From the NCBI GenBank assembly GCA_028286345.1, contig JAQBRT010000001.1:248001-312000 (forward strand): DNA of 64,000 nt, in the 5' to 3' direction. The notes beneath the pieces were generated by a model that saw only the letters and a list, made by a program, of their open reading frames with translations, was not told the DNA's origin and ran no database searches. Made by a program: the position numbers and the translations under genes. This DNA comes from Candidatus Saccharimonadota bacterium. GTDB lineage: Bacteria; Patescibacteriota; Saccharimonadia; Saccharimonadales; UBA4665. Positions 16,942 to 26,130 of the stretch are shown here, one piece after another; position 1 is the first letter of the stretch; the number at the start of each line of letters is the position of its first letter.

Positions 16942-17358
16942 TTAAAGCCCATTCCTCTGTATAAAGTCAGCATATTGGACGGTGCGCTGGGTATTGCCAC
17001 TGCCATATTGGATATTGACGACAATTTGCTTAAGGGTTGGCGATACGCTATTCACGTAGACGAGGGCGGTGCGTGGCTTGGGTACTGTGGTTGGTAATGT
17101 GCTAGAAAAGTCTTCAACCTGGACCAGGGTACCACTTGGTGACGTGCTGGGAAGGCTGGCAAACGGCGTGTTTTCATACGACTGGACTTTGGCAAAGGCC
17201 AGCTGGTTGGTACTGTTGAGGTCTTTTGCCATCTTATTGAGCTGCTGTATGGTGCTGAAGCTCGATGCAAAAGTTGTGAACAAAGTGGCAAGCATCACGA
17301 GCATGACAATTAATTCAACAACCGTAAACCCACCATCGTCCATATGTATTTCGCTCAT
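16942..17358 (-). CDS. Minor prepilin (PilV-like)
   Basis: The 138-aa protein begins MSEIHMDDGG|FTVVELIVMLVMLATLFTTFASSF, a prepilin signal with Glu5. A short globular domain follows. It is the first gene of the second pilus block: a TATAAT on the minus strand (17370-17375) and GGGAG lie directly upstream, just past the pilA terminator. It leads into the two larger minor pilins. Confidence 0.85.
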   Translation of the reverse strand: MSEIHMDDGGFTVVELIVMLVMLATLFTTFASSFSTIQQLNKMAKDLNSTNQLAFAKVQSYENTPFASLPSTSPSGTLVQVEDFSSTLPTTVPKPRTALVYVNSVSPTLKQIVVNIQYGSGNTQRTVQYADFIQRNGL

Positions 17359-17369
17359 GCTTTTCTCCC

Positions 17370-17375
17370 ATTATA
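17370..17375 (-). promoter_or_regulatory. -10 box for the minor-pilin operon
   Basis: The minus strand reads TATAAT, then GGGAGAAAAGC and the ATG at 17358. It lies between the pilA terminator and the minor-pilin block and allows that block to be transcribed at a level different from pilA. Confidence 0.6.
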
Positions 17376-17392
17376 CAAGGGTAGGGGCAAAC

Positions 17393-17420
17393 TAAAAACC
17401 CCGGTTGTCCGGGGTTTTTA
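17393..17420 (-). terminator. Strong terminator after the major pilin gene
   Basis: AAAAACCCCGG, a 3-nt loop and CCGGGGTTTTT form a GC-rich stem flanked by A and T runs on both sides. It directly follows the stop of pilA and separates pilA from the minor-pilin operon. Confidence 0.9.
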
Positions 17421-17438
17421 TTCAGAGTGAACTTTTGG

Positions 17439-17915
17439 CTAGTTCAGGCTGCTGATTGCGTAGGTCGACTGACCGTTGATAGTACCTTCGTAGGTAGCTG
17501 TCAAGGTGTACTTAGCACAGTTAACGTCGTTACCAGCACCGGCACAGCTGTTACCACTGGCGTCGGTTACTGCGTAGGCGTAAACCTTAGCTGCTGGAGC
17601 TGCGACTGGGTCGTTGCTCTGGGTTGGGTTTGATGGGTCAACGAGTGAGTTGAGGTCAAAGCCTTTCATGTTAGCTGCCAACCAAGTGTCGCTCTGCATG
17701 TCGGCGAGGTTTGGATAGTAACCGTTGTCGTTGTAGAAAGCTTCGAGCTTAGTTTGTAGGGACTTAAGGTCCGTCTGGCGCTTAGTATTACGTGCTTTGG
17801 CTTGAATGCCGGCGTAAGTGGTGATGACAAGCAATGCCAAGATACCGATTACGACGATTACGATCAAAAGTTCAACAATCGTGAAGCCTTTGTTCTGTTT
17901 CTTAAGTGAGATCAT
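17439..17915 (-). CDS. pilA: Major type IV pilin (PilA/PilE-like)
   Basis: The 158-aa prepilin has MISLKKQNKG|FTIVELLIVIVVIGILALLVITTYAGIQAKARNTKRQTDLKSL, a classic class III signal with Glu5 and the polymerising alpha-1 helix. The globular domain has a NGYYPN motif and a C-terminal disulfide pair (NSCAGAGNDVNCAKYTL). It is taken as the major pilin because it is a monocistron with the best promoter in the region, a strong AAGGAGG Shine-Dalgarno, a structured 5' leader and its own terminator. It lies between pilC and the minor pilins. Confidence 0.92.
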   Translation of the reverse strand: MISLKKQNKGFTIVELLIVIVVIGILALLVITTYAGIQAKARNTKRQTDLKSLQTKLEAFYNDNGYYPNLADMQSDTWLAANMKGFDLNSLVDPSNPTQSNDPVAAPAAKVYAYAVTDASGNSCAGAGNDVNCAKYTLTATYEGTINGQSTYAISSLN

Positions 17916-17966
17916 AGGGGCCCACCCTCCTTGATTAATGTTATTTACTTTTTAATTGATACGTAC

Positions 17967-17983
17967 AGCAACGCGGTGTTGCT
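17967..17983 (-). promoter_or_regulatory. 5' UTR hairpin of the pilA mRNA
   Basis: AGCAAC, a 5-nt loop and GTTGCT form a stem near the 5' end of the predicted roughly 80-nt pilA leader. Such a 5' stem can stabilise an abundant mRNA. Function is inferred. Confidence 0.45.
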
Positions 17984-18000
17984 ATAACTATCTGGGTATG

Positions 18001-18028
18001 ATTATAACCATAAGTACTAACAGGTCAA
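18001..18028 (-). promoter_or_regulatory. pilA promoter (-35 TTGACC, 16 bp, -10 TATAAT)
   Basis: On the minus strand TTGACC (18023-18028) and TATAAT (18001-18006) are 16 bp apart, one of the few canonical two-box promoters in the window. It lies in the 137-bp gap between pilC and pilA. Confidence 0.8.
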
Positions 18029-18052
18029 GCAACCTGTGGATAACGTTGTACA

Positions 18053-19336
18053 TTATCCGCCGATATTTTTACTCAAATTAGCAATCGGGCCCATGACGCT
18101 GGCGGCGATTAAACCAACGCCAGCGCCTAAGAATACGATCATAATCGGTTCGATAATCGCTGCCAGCCCGTCGATCATGACAGTGACTTCCTCTTCATAG
18201 AAGTCGGCGATTTTAGTCAGCACGGTATCGATTTGGCCGGTTTCCTCACCTACGAGCAGCATCTGCGCGACAATTGGCGGGAAGTGTTTGCTCTGGCTGA
18301 TTGGCTCACTGAGCTGCTTACCATTACGGACCTGCTCGGCCGCTTCTTTGAGCTCCTTTTCGATAACTTTGTTACCAAGGGCAGCGCCAGTCACTTCGAG
18401 GGCCTCTAGCACGCTTACTCCTGATGACATCAGTGAGGCAAAAGTGCGCGAGAACCGGGCAATGGCAATTTTAAGGATTATGACCTTAATAATAGGAATA
18501 CGCAGCAATAGGGCATGGAACTTGTACTTACCACTGGGTGTTTTGATGTAGCGCAAAGTATAAACGGTGATAACAGCAAATATGCCCATGAGCACGATAA
18601 GGTTTGGCAAGCGGTTCAATACTGGTATGGCACTCAGGCCGGGGATTGCTTTGACAATTGTAGCGTGGACACAGAAGTTACTAAACTTAAGCAGCGCTAC
18701 AGTGTAAACCGGCAGCTTGGCATTAGGGCCACCAAGGCTCAGCAGGATGGCGCCGATTTTTGGCACCACAAACAGCATTATCCCAAAGAAGGCCACCACT
18801 GTGACACTCAATATAACAGTCGGATACATCATGGCGCTCTTAATCTTTTTGCGGATAGAAGCATCTTGCTCGACCTGAATAGCCAGGCGGTTTAAGATTT
18901 CATCCAAAATACCGCCTTCTTCACCGGCGCGGACCATGTTAACGTAAACTTCCGAGAAGACGTTCGGGAACTTTTCAAAGGCGTCGCCCATGGAAATACC
19001 GCTTTCGACATCTTTGGTGATGCTAGCCAGGACCTCGCGCACGTAAGGGTTGTCGGAATCGTTTTGTAGGGCGGACAGGGAGCGTGCCAGGGGTACGCCA
19101 GCCGAGATCATGGTTGATAACTGGCGGGTGAAAATGACAAGGTCGGCGAGTTTAATCTTTTTCTTTTTGCCAAATAATGAGCCACCCTTAGACTTTTCTT
19201 TTTTGCCGGCTTCGATAAGTACCGGGTGCAGGCCTTGTTTCTGAAGGATTGCCAGCAGCGCCTGTTTGTTGGCAACTTCGCTGGTTCCGGAAACAGTTTT
19301 GCCTTCTTTGGTGGTAGCTTTATAACTAAATAACAT
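18053..19336 (-). CDS. pilC: Type IV pilus inner-membrane platform protein PilC
   Basis: The 427-aa protein has the two T2SSF domains of the GspF/PilC family. The N-terminal FSYKATTKEGKTVSGTSE is followed by the first domain (KLADLVIFTRQLSTMISAGVPLARSLSALQ), a membrane segment near residues 170-190, and the second domain (IARFSRTFASLMSSGVSVLEALEVTG). The C-terminal membrane segment is in EPIMIVFLGAGVGLIAASVMGPI. It couples the ATPase PilB to pilin assembly. It starts 2 nt after pilB. Confidence 0.95.
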   Translation of the reverse strand: MLFSYKATTKEGKTVSGTSEVANKQALLAILQKQGLHPVLIEAGKKEKSKGGSLFGKKKKIKLADLVIFTRQLSTMISAGVPLARSLSALQNDSDNPYVREVLASITKDVESGISMGDAFEKFPNVFSEVYVNMVRAGEEGGILDEILNRLAIQVEQDASIRKKIKSAMMYPTVILSVTVVAFFGIMLFVVPKIGAILLSLGGPNAKLPVYTVALLKFSNFCVHATIVKAIPGLSAIPVLNRLPNLIVLMGIFAVITVYTLRYIKTPSGKYKFHALLLRIPIIKVIILKIAIARFSRTFASLMSSGVSVLEALEVTGAALGNKVIEKELKEAAEQVRNGKQLSEPISQSKHFPPIVAQMLLVGEETGQIDTVLTKIADFYEEEVTVMIDGLAAIIEPIMIVFLGAGVGLIAASVMGPIANLSKNIGG

Positions 19337-19338
19337 AA

Positions 19339-21144
19339 TTATTCCTGGGCAGTAACGCGCAAAATTTCCTCAATAGTAGTCTGGCCGCGGAGTGCTTTTA
19401 TGAAGCCATCAAGCTGCATGGTTATCATGCCTTCTGCGATGGCTTGGTTTTCAATAACTTCGCTCGCGGCGCTAGTAACAATCGACTTCTGGATCTCAGT
19501 GGTGTTGTTTAGGATTTCGTAGATGCCGATACGGCCCTTGTAGCCGGTATGATTGCAGGCGTCACAGCCATCATTATGGGCCTTAAATAGGCGCTGGATA
19601 GCGGTGGCGCTGGTGCTTAAACTGTCCGTGGGACTGGCTTTGGCGGTAGTAGATTTGCCGATGCTGTCTTTTAGGGCTGATTCTTCTAACTCATGCATGC
19701 GCTTTATGCCGCCGTTATCACTCAGCTTGAACATCTTTTCAATTTCTTTAACAACAACTGCGTCCGGTTCAAAAGCCTCACGGCAATCAATACATAAGCG
19801 GCGCACAAGCCGTTGGGCAACCACAATCCGTACGGTGCTGGCAATCAGGAATGGTTCCACGCCCATATCCAGGAGACGCGGCAGGCAAGTAGCGGCATTG
19901 TTGGTGTGAAGCGTACTAAAGACGAGGTGCCCTGTTAGGGCGGCCTGGATGGCTAGGTCGGCGGTTTCACCGTCACGGACCTCGCCCACCATGATGATGT
20001 TTGGGTCTTGGCGGAGTAGGGCACGCAAGCCATTGGTAAAGGTCATACCGGCAATCGGGTTAACCTGGACCTGGTTGGCACCAACAACATGGTATTCAAT
20101 TGGGTCTTCAACGGTGGAGATGTTGACGTTTGGTGTGTTAAGCGAACTTAAAACGCTAAATAACGTCGTCGACTTGCCGGAACCCGTTGGCCCGGTCACT
20201 AGCACCATGCCGTGCGGCTGGATAATCGCCTGCTTTAGGTCAAGAAGCGCGCTGCCCCAGAAGCCGAGTTCGGTAAAGTCGGCTGGCTTGCTCGATTCGT
20301 TGAGGATACGCATAACCACCTTTTCACCATCGAGAATCGGCAGGGTAGAGACACGCAGGGCATAAAGCTGGCCGCTAACTTCAACTTTAAACCGTCCATC
20401 CTGTGGCGCTCGGTGTTCGTCAATTTTCAAATTACTCAAAATCTTGATACGGCTAACGAGGGCGCCAAGCAGTTTCCGCGGCAGTTTATTGGCTTCACGC
20501 AACAGGCCGTCGATACGGTAACGGACGACCACATAATCTTCGCGCGGCTCAATGTGGATATCGCTAGCGCCAGCCTTAACACCGTATTCAATAATAATGT
20601 TGACGGTTTGGGCGACGGGCGAATCCTCGGCGACTTCGCTTTCGTCGACGTCTTCAATTTCTTCAGCTGCATCTTCTGCGGCAATGACTTTTGTTAGCTC
20701 GCTGCTAATGTTGCCACGGTACTGGTCGAGGGCTGCCTGGAGCAAGCTCGAGGTAGTTATGTGTACTTTTATGTCGGTGCCAAGCTGCTTTTGCAAGAAG
20801 TTAAGCGCCTGAATATCATCCGGGTCTTCGACGGCAATGAGTTTGGTGCCTTTTTCTTCAACCCCAAACACCACGGCGTTATATTGCCGGGCAATACGCT
20901 CTGGGAGCAGCTTGAGGATCTCGTGCTTGATCTCTTTGGCATTGAGCTCGACAAATGGCACCTCGATCTCGTCGGCGTACATTTTCGTCAGTTCTTTTTC
21001 GGTCAGGAGGTTTTCTTTAATAACCAGGTCTTGAAGCGGCTTTTTCTCATCGGCTTCTTTTTGGCGCAAGCCCGTGATTTGTTCTTTAGTGAACTTACCG
21101 CTGTGGTTTAAGAGTTTTTCAACAAGTGAGTCTGGAATACGCAT
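19339..21144 (-). CDS. pilB: Type IV pilus extension ATPase PilB
   Basis: The 601-aa protein has an N-terminal MshEN-type domain (residues 1-150), a linker rich in acidic residues, and the GspE core with Walker A GPTGSGKSTTL, the Asp box ISTVEDPIEY, Walker B NIIMVGEVRDGETA and the His box HLVFSTLHTNNAA. The zinc site is LCIDC...CDACNHTGYKGR, present in extension ATPases. A roughly 55-residue Ser/Thr/Lys-rich insertion lies between the two cysteine pairs, longer than usual. No pilT retraction ATPase is in this window. Confidence 0.96.
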   Translation of the reverse strand: MRIPDSLVEKLLNHSGKFTKEQITGLRQKEADEKKPLQDLVIKENLLTEKELTKMYADEIEVPFVELNAKEIKHEILKLLPERIARQYNAVVFGVEEKGTKLIAVEDPDDIQALNFLQKQLGTDIKVHITTSSLLQAALDQYRGNISSELTKVIAAEDAAEEIEDVDESEVAEDSPVAQTVNIIIEYGVKAGASDIHIEPREDYVVVRYRIDGLLREANKLPRKLLGALVSRIKILSNLKIDEHRAPQDGRFKVEVSGQLYALRVSTLPILDGEKVVMRILNESSKPADFTELGFWGSALLDLKQAIIQPHGMVLVTGPTGSGKSTTLFSVLSSLNTPNVNISTVEDPIEYHVVGANQVQVNPIAGMTFTNGLRALLRQDPNIIMVGEVRDGETADLAIQAALTGHLVFSTLHTNNAATCLPRLLDMGVEPFLIASTVRIVVAQRLVRRLCIDCREAFEPDAVVVKEIEKMFKLSDNGGIKRMHELEESALKDSIGKSTTAKASPTDSLSTSATAIQRLFKAHNDGCDACNHTGYKGRIGIYEILNNTTEIQKSIVTSAASEVIENQAIAEGMITMQLDGFIKALRGQTTIEEILRVTAQE

Positions 21145-21146
21145 AA

Positions 21147-21719
21147 TTAACCCCGGTAAATATCCTTGGCTGTGCCGCAGTTAATACAATATCCGGCATG
21201 AGTTATTGGGTAATTCTGGTGCGCTCGGCAGGAACCGCTAATACAGTAGTAGACCGAGCTATAGCTATCCCAGCTGCTGTCGACCCATTTTTCTTTCGGG
21301 AAATTCTTTTTACAGGTCGCTTCGTCACCGGAATCACAAAAGCGGATACTTACCTGGTAGGTTTGCGCATAACCATTAGCCGTGTCAGCTGGCCAGTTCT
21401 CCCAGTCGTAGTAACTGCCAGGCCATGGGGCATTGGGCCAGTTATTGTTTTGGCCGTTAGCCTGGATAAACTCCATGAGGCTTGCTGGTATGCCACGGCT
21501 TTGGTCAGCCGGGTAGCTATTGTATTTGGCCACGTATAGCTGAACCGCGTTGCCCATAGTGTTTAGCTCGGACACAGAACGGCTAAAATAGGTACGCTCA
21601 TGCCAGTTTGGAATAACGGTGGTAGCCGAAATAATTGCCAGTATACCCATAACCGAAATAACGATGATAATTTCGACGAGAGTGAACCCACCACTTAGTA
21701 CTTTTGTGTCTTTGCCCAT
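21147..21719 (-). CDS. Prepilin-like protein at the head of the pilB-pilC operon
   Basis: The protein (190 aa from ATG 21719; a GTG at 21722 is an alternative) has KVLSGG|FTLVEIIIVISVMGILAIISATTVIPNW, a prepilin signal with Glu5. The mature part is rich in Trp, Tyr and Asn with several cysteines (FCDSGDEATCKKNF, YYCISGSC, HAGYCINCGT). The cysteine-rich end might form disulfides or bind a metal. It is 2 nt upstream of pilB and probably a minor pilin. Confidence 0.82.
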   Translation of the reverse strand: MGKDTKVLSGGFTLVEIIIVISVMGILAIISATTVIPNWHERTYFSRSVSELNTMGNAVQLYVAKYNSYPADQSRGIPASLMEFIQANGQNNNWPNAPWPGSYYDWENWPADTANGYAQTYQVSIRFCDSGDEATCKKNFPKEKWVDSSWDSYSSVYYCISGSCRAHQNYPITHAGYCINCGTAKDIYRG

Positions 21720-21919
21720 CACTGGTTATTCTAACAGTTCGTTGTTAAAAACGTAAGCGTATTTTATTCGGTCGCCAAGTAGCGTAAAATATTAAATCCA
21801 ACTTAACTTTTGCCATATTATGCGCGCTTATGCTTGCCCTAGAGACAGCAGAGAGCCTAAGGTGGTAAAATAATAGTAACGGGTGGCTTAAGACGGGTAA
21901 CAACTGACGAGGAGATTAT

Positions 21920-22945
21920 ATGGCGAAAGCAGAAGCAACAAAAAAGACTGATGACGCGGCAACTGACGGTAAATCCAAAGCACTTGGTTTAGCGCTTGAG
22001 ACCATCGAAAAGCAATTTGGCAAAGGCTCAATTATGAAGCTCGGCGATTCTCAGACCGTTGCTGTAGAGACAGTATCAAGCGGTAGTATCTCGCTTGACT
22101 TAGCTCTCGGTGGCGGCATTCCTAGGGGCCGTATTGTGGAAATTTATGGCCCAGAATCATCCGGTAAAACCACACTTACCTTACATGTCATTTCCGAGGT
22201 GCAACGTGGCGGCGGCACGGCAGCTTTCATTGATGCCGAGCACGCGCTTGACCCCTCATATGCCAAGCGCATCGGCGTTGACGTCGACAACTTACTATTA
22301 AGCCAGCCGGACAACGGTGAGCAGGCGCTCGAAATTGTCGAGACCCTAGTCCGCTCCAACGCCGTAGACATTATCGTTGTTGACTCCGTGGCCGCCTTGG
22401 TACCACGTGCCGAAATTGAAGGCGACATGGGCGACAGCCACATGGGCCTCCAAGCGCGTTTAATGAGCCAGGCACTCCGTAAGCTGACCGGTGTTATTTC
22501 GCGCTCTAACGTCACGGTTATTTTCATTAACCAGATCCGTATGAAGATCGGTGTCATGTTCGGCAACCCAGAAACCACAACTGGGGGTAACGCCCTCAAG
22601 TTCTACGCCTCGGTGCGCATGGACATCCGCCGCATTGGCCAGATCAAGCAAGGCGAAGCCGTCGTTGGCAACCGCACCCGCGTTAAGGTTGTCAAAAATA
22701 AGATTGCGCCGCCATTCCGCGAGGCCGAGTTCGATATTATGTACAACCAAGGCATCTCCAAATCTGGTGACATTCTTGATCTAGCAGTTGCTAAGGACAT
22801 CGTCGAAAAAGCCGGTGCCTGGTTTGCTTACGGCGAGGGTAAGATTGGCCAGGGCCGCGAAGCCGCCAAGACCTACCTCGAAGAAAATCCCAAGGTCATG
22901 GACGAAATCGTCAAAAAAGTTCTCACTGCCACTAAAGAGACATAA
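21920..22945 (+). CDS. recA: Recombinase RecA
   Basis: The 341-aa protein is a full-length RecA: Walker [11 protein letters not shown] near residue 75, the MAW region [17 protein letters not shown], Walker [21 protein letters not shown], loop L2 [35 protein letters not shown], and a C-terminal domain. GAGGAG precedes the ATG at good spacing. No LexA-type box was recognised in the upstream 198 bp. The gene is followed by a YdjM-like gene and recX on the same strand. Confidence 0.98.
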   Translation: MAKAEATKKTDDAATDGKSKALGLALETIEKQFGKGSIMKLGDSQTVAVETVSSGSISLDLALGGGIPRGRIVEIYGPESSGKTTLTLHVISEVQRGGGTAAFIDAEHALDPSYAKRIGVDVDNLLLSQPDNGEQALEIVETLVRSNAVDIIVVDSVAALVPRAEIEGDMGDSHMGLQARLMSQALRKLTGVISRSNVTVIFINQIRMKIGVMFGNPETTTGGNALKFYASVRMDIRRIGQIKQGEAVVGNRTRVKVVKNKIAPPFREAEFDIMYNQGISKSGDILDLAVAKDIVEKAGAWFAYGEGKIGQGREAAKTYLEENPKVMDEIVKKVLTATKET

Positions 22946-22990
22946 AGTAGCCAAAACTCAATCAGTTACTTTTTGAGTTAGAATAGTGCC

Positions 22991-23461
22991 ATGACCGCAA
23001 CAAACCACTTCATTACTGGTGCTTTGATAGCAGCAACTGTGCAGCGGCCGCTCTTAGCGTTGCCGCTGGCTTTTGTTTCGCACTTCGCACTCGATGTTAT
23101 TCCGCACTACGGATACGGCACTATGCCGCTCAAAGAGCGAGATCAAAAGAAGCATTTCATATTAAAACAGGCTGTCGATATTTACTTCGCACTTGGTTTA
23201 TTTTGGCTCTTACCTTTCTTGCTGCGGGATCGTCAAGCACCGATAGTGACCGCTCTCTGCATGTTCGCTGCGTTTGTGCCAGATGCTATTTGGTCTGCTC
23301 AGTACGTTATAGCGCAACGCAGGGGCGGCGCGTATAAGGAGCCTAGTGCCTTTAACCGTTTCCACAAGGCTATCCAATGGTGTGAGAATTCATGGGGCAT
23401 CTACATTGAAATTATCTGGTTCGTTTTAATCGCACTCGGCATTAGACATATAGCGGTATGA
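22991..23461 (+). CDS. YdjM-like / membrane-bound metal-dependent hydrolase family protein
   Basis: The 156-aa membrane protein has the pattern of the YdjM/PF04307-type family: NHFITGALIAA near the start, SHFALDVIPHYGYG near residue 30, and FVPDAIWSAQY near residue 95, giving conserved His/Asp residues beside hydrophobic segments. The molecular activity of the family is not known. It is placed between recA and recX and overlaps recX by 4 nt, so it is transcribed with recombination genes. In E. coli ydjM is under LexA control, which makes the position suggestive. Confidence 0.65.
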   Translation: MTATNHFITGALIAATVQRPLLALPLAFVSHFALDVIPHYGYGTMPLKERDQKKHFILKQAVDIYFALGLFWLLPFLLRDRQAPIVTALCMFAAFVPDAIWSAQYVIAQRRGGAYKEPSAFNRFHKAIQWCENSWGIYIEIIWFVLIALGIRHIAV

Positions 23462-24066
23462 AAATCACGGCCATCAAAACCCAAGTTAAGCGGGCAGGGC
23501 GCTATTCGATATTTGTCGATGGCGCCTACTCATTTTCTTTGAGTGATATGGCGCTGCTAGAAAGCAAGCTCGTAGCCGGGCAAGAACTTACACAGCAAGA
23601 GGTTAAGGACTATAAACAGCTGTCTGATGACGATAAATTGTATGGCCGCGTTTTGCAATATTTGGCCTTGCGCCCCCGTTCGGAATGGGAAGTAAAAACT
23701 TATATGGAGCGCAAAAAGGCCTCCCCTGCCCTTGTCACATTAATACTTAACAAGTTAAGTATTAATGGTTTATTAGATGATAGGAAGTTTGCAGAATCAT
23801 TTGTGCGGGACCGCCAACTGCTCCGCCCTACTTCCAAGCGCAAGCTGACATTAGAACTTCGTAAAAAAAATGTTCCCAGTGATATCATCCAAGAGGTTAT
23901 TGTCGAAGGGGGCGGTGAAGACAGCACTGCCCTGCACGAACTTGTGGCCCGCAAACGCAAGCAGACCAGGTACCAAGATGACCTCAAACTCATGCAATAC
24001 TTGGCGCGCCAAGGCTTTGGTTATGGCGACATCAAAGCTGCCTTGCAAGTAGAATCAGAAGACTAG
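23458..24066 (+). CDS. recX: RecA regulator RecX
   Basis: The 202-aa protein has the three-helix repeats of RecX: YGRVLQYLALRPRSEWEVKTYMERK, then SINGLLDDRKFAESFVRDRQLLRPTSKRKLTLELRKKNVP, and DDLKLMQYLARQGFGYGDIKAAL. A beta-rich N-terminal piece (MKITAIKTQVKRAGRYSIFVDG) is typical of Gram-positive-type RecX. It modulates RecA filaments. Its end overlaps the convergent PRC-barrel gene by 4 nt. Confidence 0.92.
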   Translation: MKITAIKTQVKRAGRYSIFVDGAYSFSLSDMALLESKLVAGQELTQQEVKDYKQLSDDDKLYGRVLQYLALRPRSEWEVKTYMERKKASPALVTLILNKLSINGLLDDRKFAESFVRDRQLLRPTSKRKLTLELRKKNVPSDIIQEVIVEGGGEDSTALHELVARKRKQTRYQDDLKLMQYLARQGFGYGDIKAALQVESED

Positions 24067-24581
24067 GCTGCGGTTGCCGGCGCTGGCATTGGCGAGGTTT
24101 TTAAAAGCTCATTAATGATGATCTTTTTTGGGGTGATTTCGTTGACTTGGCTGCGGTCAATGCTCAGCGATCCGCCAGTCAGGCTCTTCATTATTGATTG
24201 GCTAACGTAGATTTTTTGGATGTACATCGATTCTGTTTCGGCGGCATAGTCGCTAACTTTGCCGACTTTTTGCTTGGCCAGCGTCTCGACTTGTTTGCCG
24301 ATCATCTGAAAATCCAAGGCAATAACATCTTTTAAGCGGACCAACTCTTCTGGTTCAGTAAGTACGGCGTGGTCGTTCACGACGTAGCCTTGCGGCAAGA
24401 CTTCACGGATATCCTGGCATAGCAGGACCAACTCTTCTTTGCTAAAGCGGTCCTCGCAGTAAAAACCTTCAATTTTAAGGTTATTGGGGTTGATGATCGG
24501 TGTGGTGATGGTGGCAATTGGGGTGCCGGTGCGGAGACTGAGGACAGACTTGCCAAGCAGGGATTTGCTGAGTTGAAGCAT
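24063..24581 (-). CDS. PRC-barrel domain protein
   Basis: The 172-aa protein shows two PRC-barrel-like halves: LLGKSVLSLRTGTPIATITTPIINPNNLKIEGFYCE (residues 8-44) and LAKQKVGKVSDYAAETESMYIQKIYVS (about 102-130). It is soluble. PRC barrels occur in the photosynthetic reaction centre H subunit and RimM and serve as small interaction modules. TATACT lies 6 nt before the ATG on the minus strand (leaderless). The Ala/Pro tail (TSPMPAPATAA) is short and disordered. The exact role is unknown. Confidence 0.75.
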   Translation of the reverse strand: MLQLSKSLLGKSVLSLRTGTPIATITTPIINPNNLKIEGFYCEDRFSKEELVLLCQDIREVLPQGYVVNDHAVLTEPEELVRLKDVIALDFQMIGKQVETLAKQKVGKVSDYAAETESMYIQKIYVSQSIMKSLTGGSLSIDRSQVNEITPKKIIINELLKTSPMPAPATAA

Positions 24582-24702
24582 GCTTTTAGTATAGCGCTCC
24601 TCTGCCCCTTACACAGCGGAAATCTTAACTAAGTTCAGAATTAAAGTATTTTCATTACGCACATGCTTGCCCCTAGCATGGGCTGCTTCTACAATCCGGC
24701 AC

Positions 24703-26130
24703 ATGAATAACTTATCCCTTGTCCAGCGGTTAGTTGTAGCAACCCTTGCCTTGTTGGCAAGTTGCCTGAGTATTGTCCAGGTTAGGGTGCATGCCGATAG
24801 CGCACCGCCACAGATAGTTATCAACCAATTTAAGATGACGAGCAGCAATGGCCAGTTCTTTATGCTCTATAACACCACCTCCGGCCCGCTTGATATGAGT
24901 AAGTTTGAGCTTGAGTATTTTAATAATTTCGACATCGCTAAATCGACCAGTAGTAAGTTTATCGGCCTAAGTGGCACGTTGCCAGCTCACGGCTACTATT
25001 TGGTCAGTGATGCCACTACGGCCGTTTGTTACCAGGCAGTTGTCGATTCGATATCACTTGGGCTTTCCACCACTTCGGGCATGATTGAGGTATTAAGCTA
25101 CACCCAAAGTAGTCCCGGGGGCTCAATCATGCCTACCCTCCAAGATTATGTGGGCTGGTCTAAAACAGCGGCTAGCGGTGCCCAAACATTGCCAACCAAC
25201 GCCAATGCATTTTTGCAGCGCCAGCCAATGGATGTAGCAAACAACCCCAATATTAGTGGCCCGGGCAATGGTAGCTGGCAGCAAGTTCAGCCCGATCCAG
25301 CCAACCCTTGTAAGATCACTACCGTACCAATCGGTAGCGGTACGCCAACTGCGGTGCCGGGCGGTGGCCAGTTGTTACCGGCATCACAACCGTCCGCCAC
25401 AATTATTAACCTGGATTTGGGCATAGCAACAGCACCAAGCTTACCGGCCGCCGATATTGGTTTAAAAAGCCCGCTGATTACCGAGGTTTTGCCTAACCCT
25501 AGCGGTACAGCCAATGACGGTACTGATGAGTTTATTGAGCTGTATAACGACAACGATGTGCCTTTTGACCTGAGTGGTTTTAGTTTACAAACTGGCTTAA
25601 CCTCGCTGCATACCGTGAACTTTCCGGATGGCACTCAGCTTGCAGCTAAATCGTACACTGTCTTCTACTCAAAAATCCTGGCACTGAGTTTGAGTAACAC
25701 AGCCGGCCAAGCAATTTTGATTGACCCAACCGGTGCTGCAATTAGCCAAACTGACAGTTATGGCACGGCCAAAGACGGCCAAACCTGGGCACTGGCAAAC
25801 GGTAAGTGGTATTGGACGACCAGCCCAACACCGGGGGCAGCCAATGTCATAATCTTGCCTGTAAGTAGCAGGGCGTCCGCAAAAACCAAGGCTAAAGCAG
25901 CCACATCGGGCGCTAAAACCACACCGCTCAAGGCAACAGCTAAGTCCGGCACGGTACTGGCTAGCAACAGCGCAAAGCCGCTGGACAGAGTTCCAATTCA
26001 TGGTGGTGTACTTGCCCTAGTTGCCGGCCTCGCGCTACTATACGGTGCATATGAGTACCGTGCAGACCTTAGAAACAAGTTCTTCCAGCTTAGGAGCTAC
26101 CTTAGCGCTCGCCGAGCGCATCGGGTCTAG
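24703..26130 (+). CDS. Secreted, membrane-anchored lamin-tail domain protein
   Basis: The start at 24703 gives a signal peptide (MNNLSLVQRLVVATLALLASCLSIVQVRVHA) and lies 7 nt after TACAAT (24690-24695). Two lamin-tail (LTD) beta-sandwich domains follow: PPQIVINQFKMTSSNGQFFMLYNTTSGPLDMSKFELEYF and PLITEVLPNPSGTANDGTDEFIELYNDNDVPFDLSGFSLQT. Then comes a Lys/Ala/Thr-rich stalk and a C-terminal membrane helix (GVLALVAGLALLYGAYEY) with a basic tail. This is a surface-anchored protein, possibly adhesive or nuclease-associated as other bacterial LTD proteins; no catalytic domain is seen. The 3' end overlaps tsaE. Confidence 0.8.
   Translation: MNNLSLVQRLVVATLALLASCLSIVQVRVHADSAPPQIVINQFKMTSSNGQFFMLYNTTSGPLDMSKFELEYFNNFDIAKSTSSKFIGLSGTLPAHGYYLVSDATTAVCYQAVVDSISLGLSTTSGMIEVLSYTQSSPGGSIMPTLQDYVGWSKTAASGAQTLPTNANAFLQRQPMDVANNPNISGPGNGSWQQVQPDPANPCKITTVPIGSGTPTAVPGGGQLLPASQPSATIINLDLGIATAPSLPAADIGLKSPLITEVLPNPSGTANDGTDEFIELYNDNDVPFDLSGFSLQTGLTSLHTVNFPDGTQLAAKSYTVFYSKILALSLSNTAGQAILIDPTGAAISQTDSYGTAKDGQTWALANGKWYWTTSPTPGAANVIILPVSSRASAKTKAKAATSGAKTTPLKATAKSGTVLASNSAKPLDRVPIHGGVLALVAGLALLYGAYEYRADLRNKFFQLRSYLSARRAHRV

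Noticed and set aside
22952-22982. Inverted repeat AACTCA...TGAGTT after recA as terminator
   Set aside because: The loop is long and no T run follows; it may be weak structure within the recA-recX transcript.
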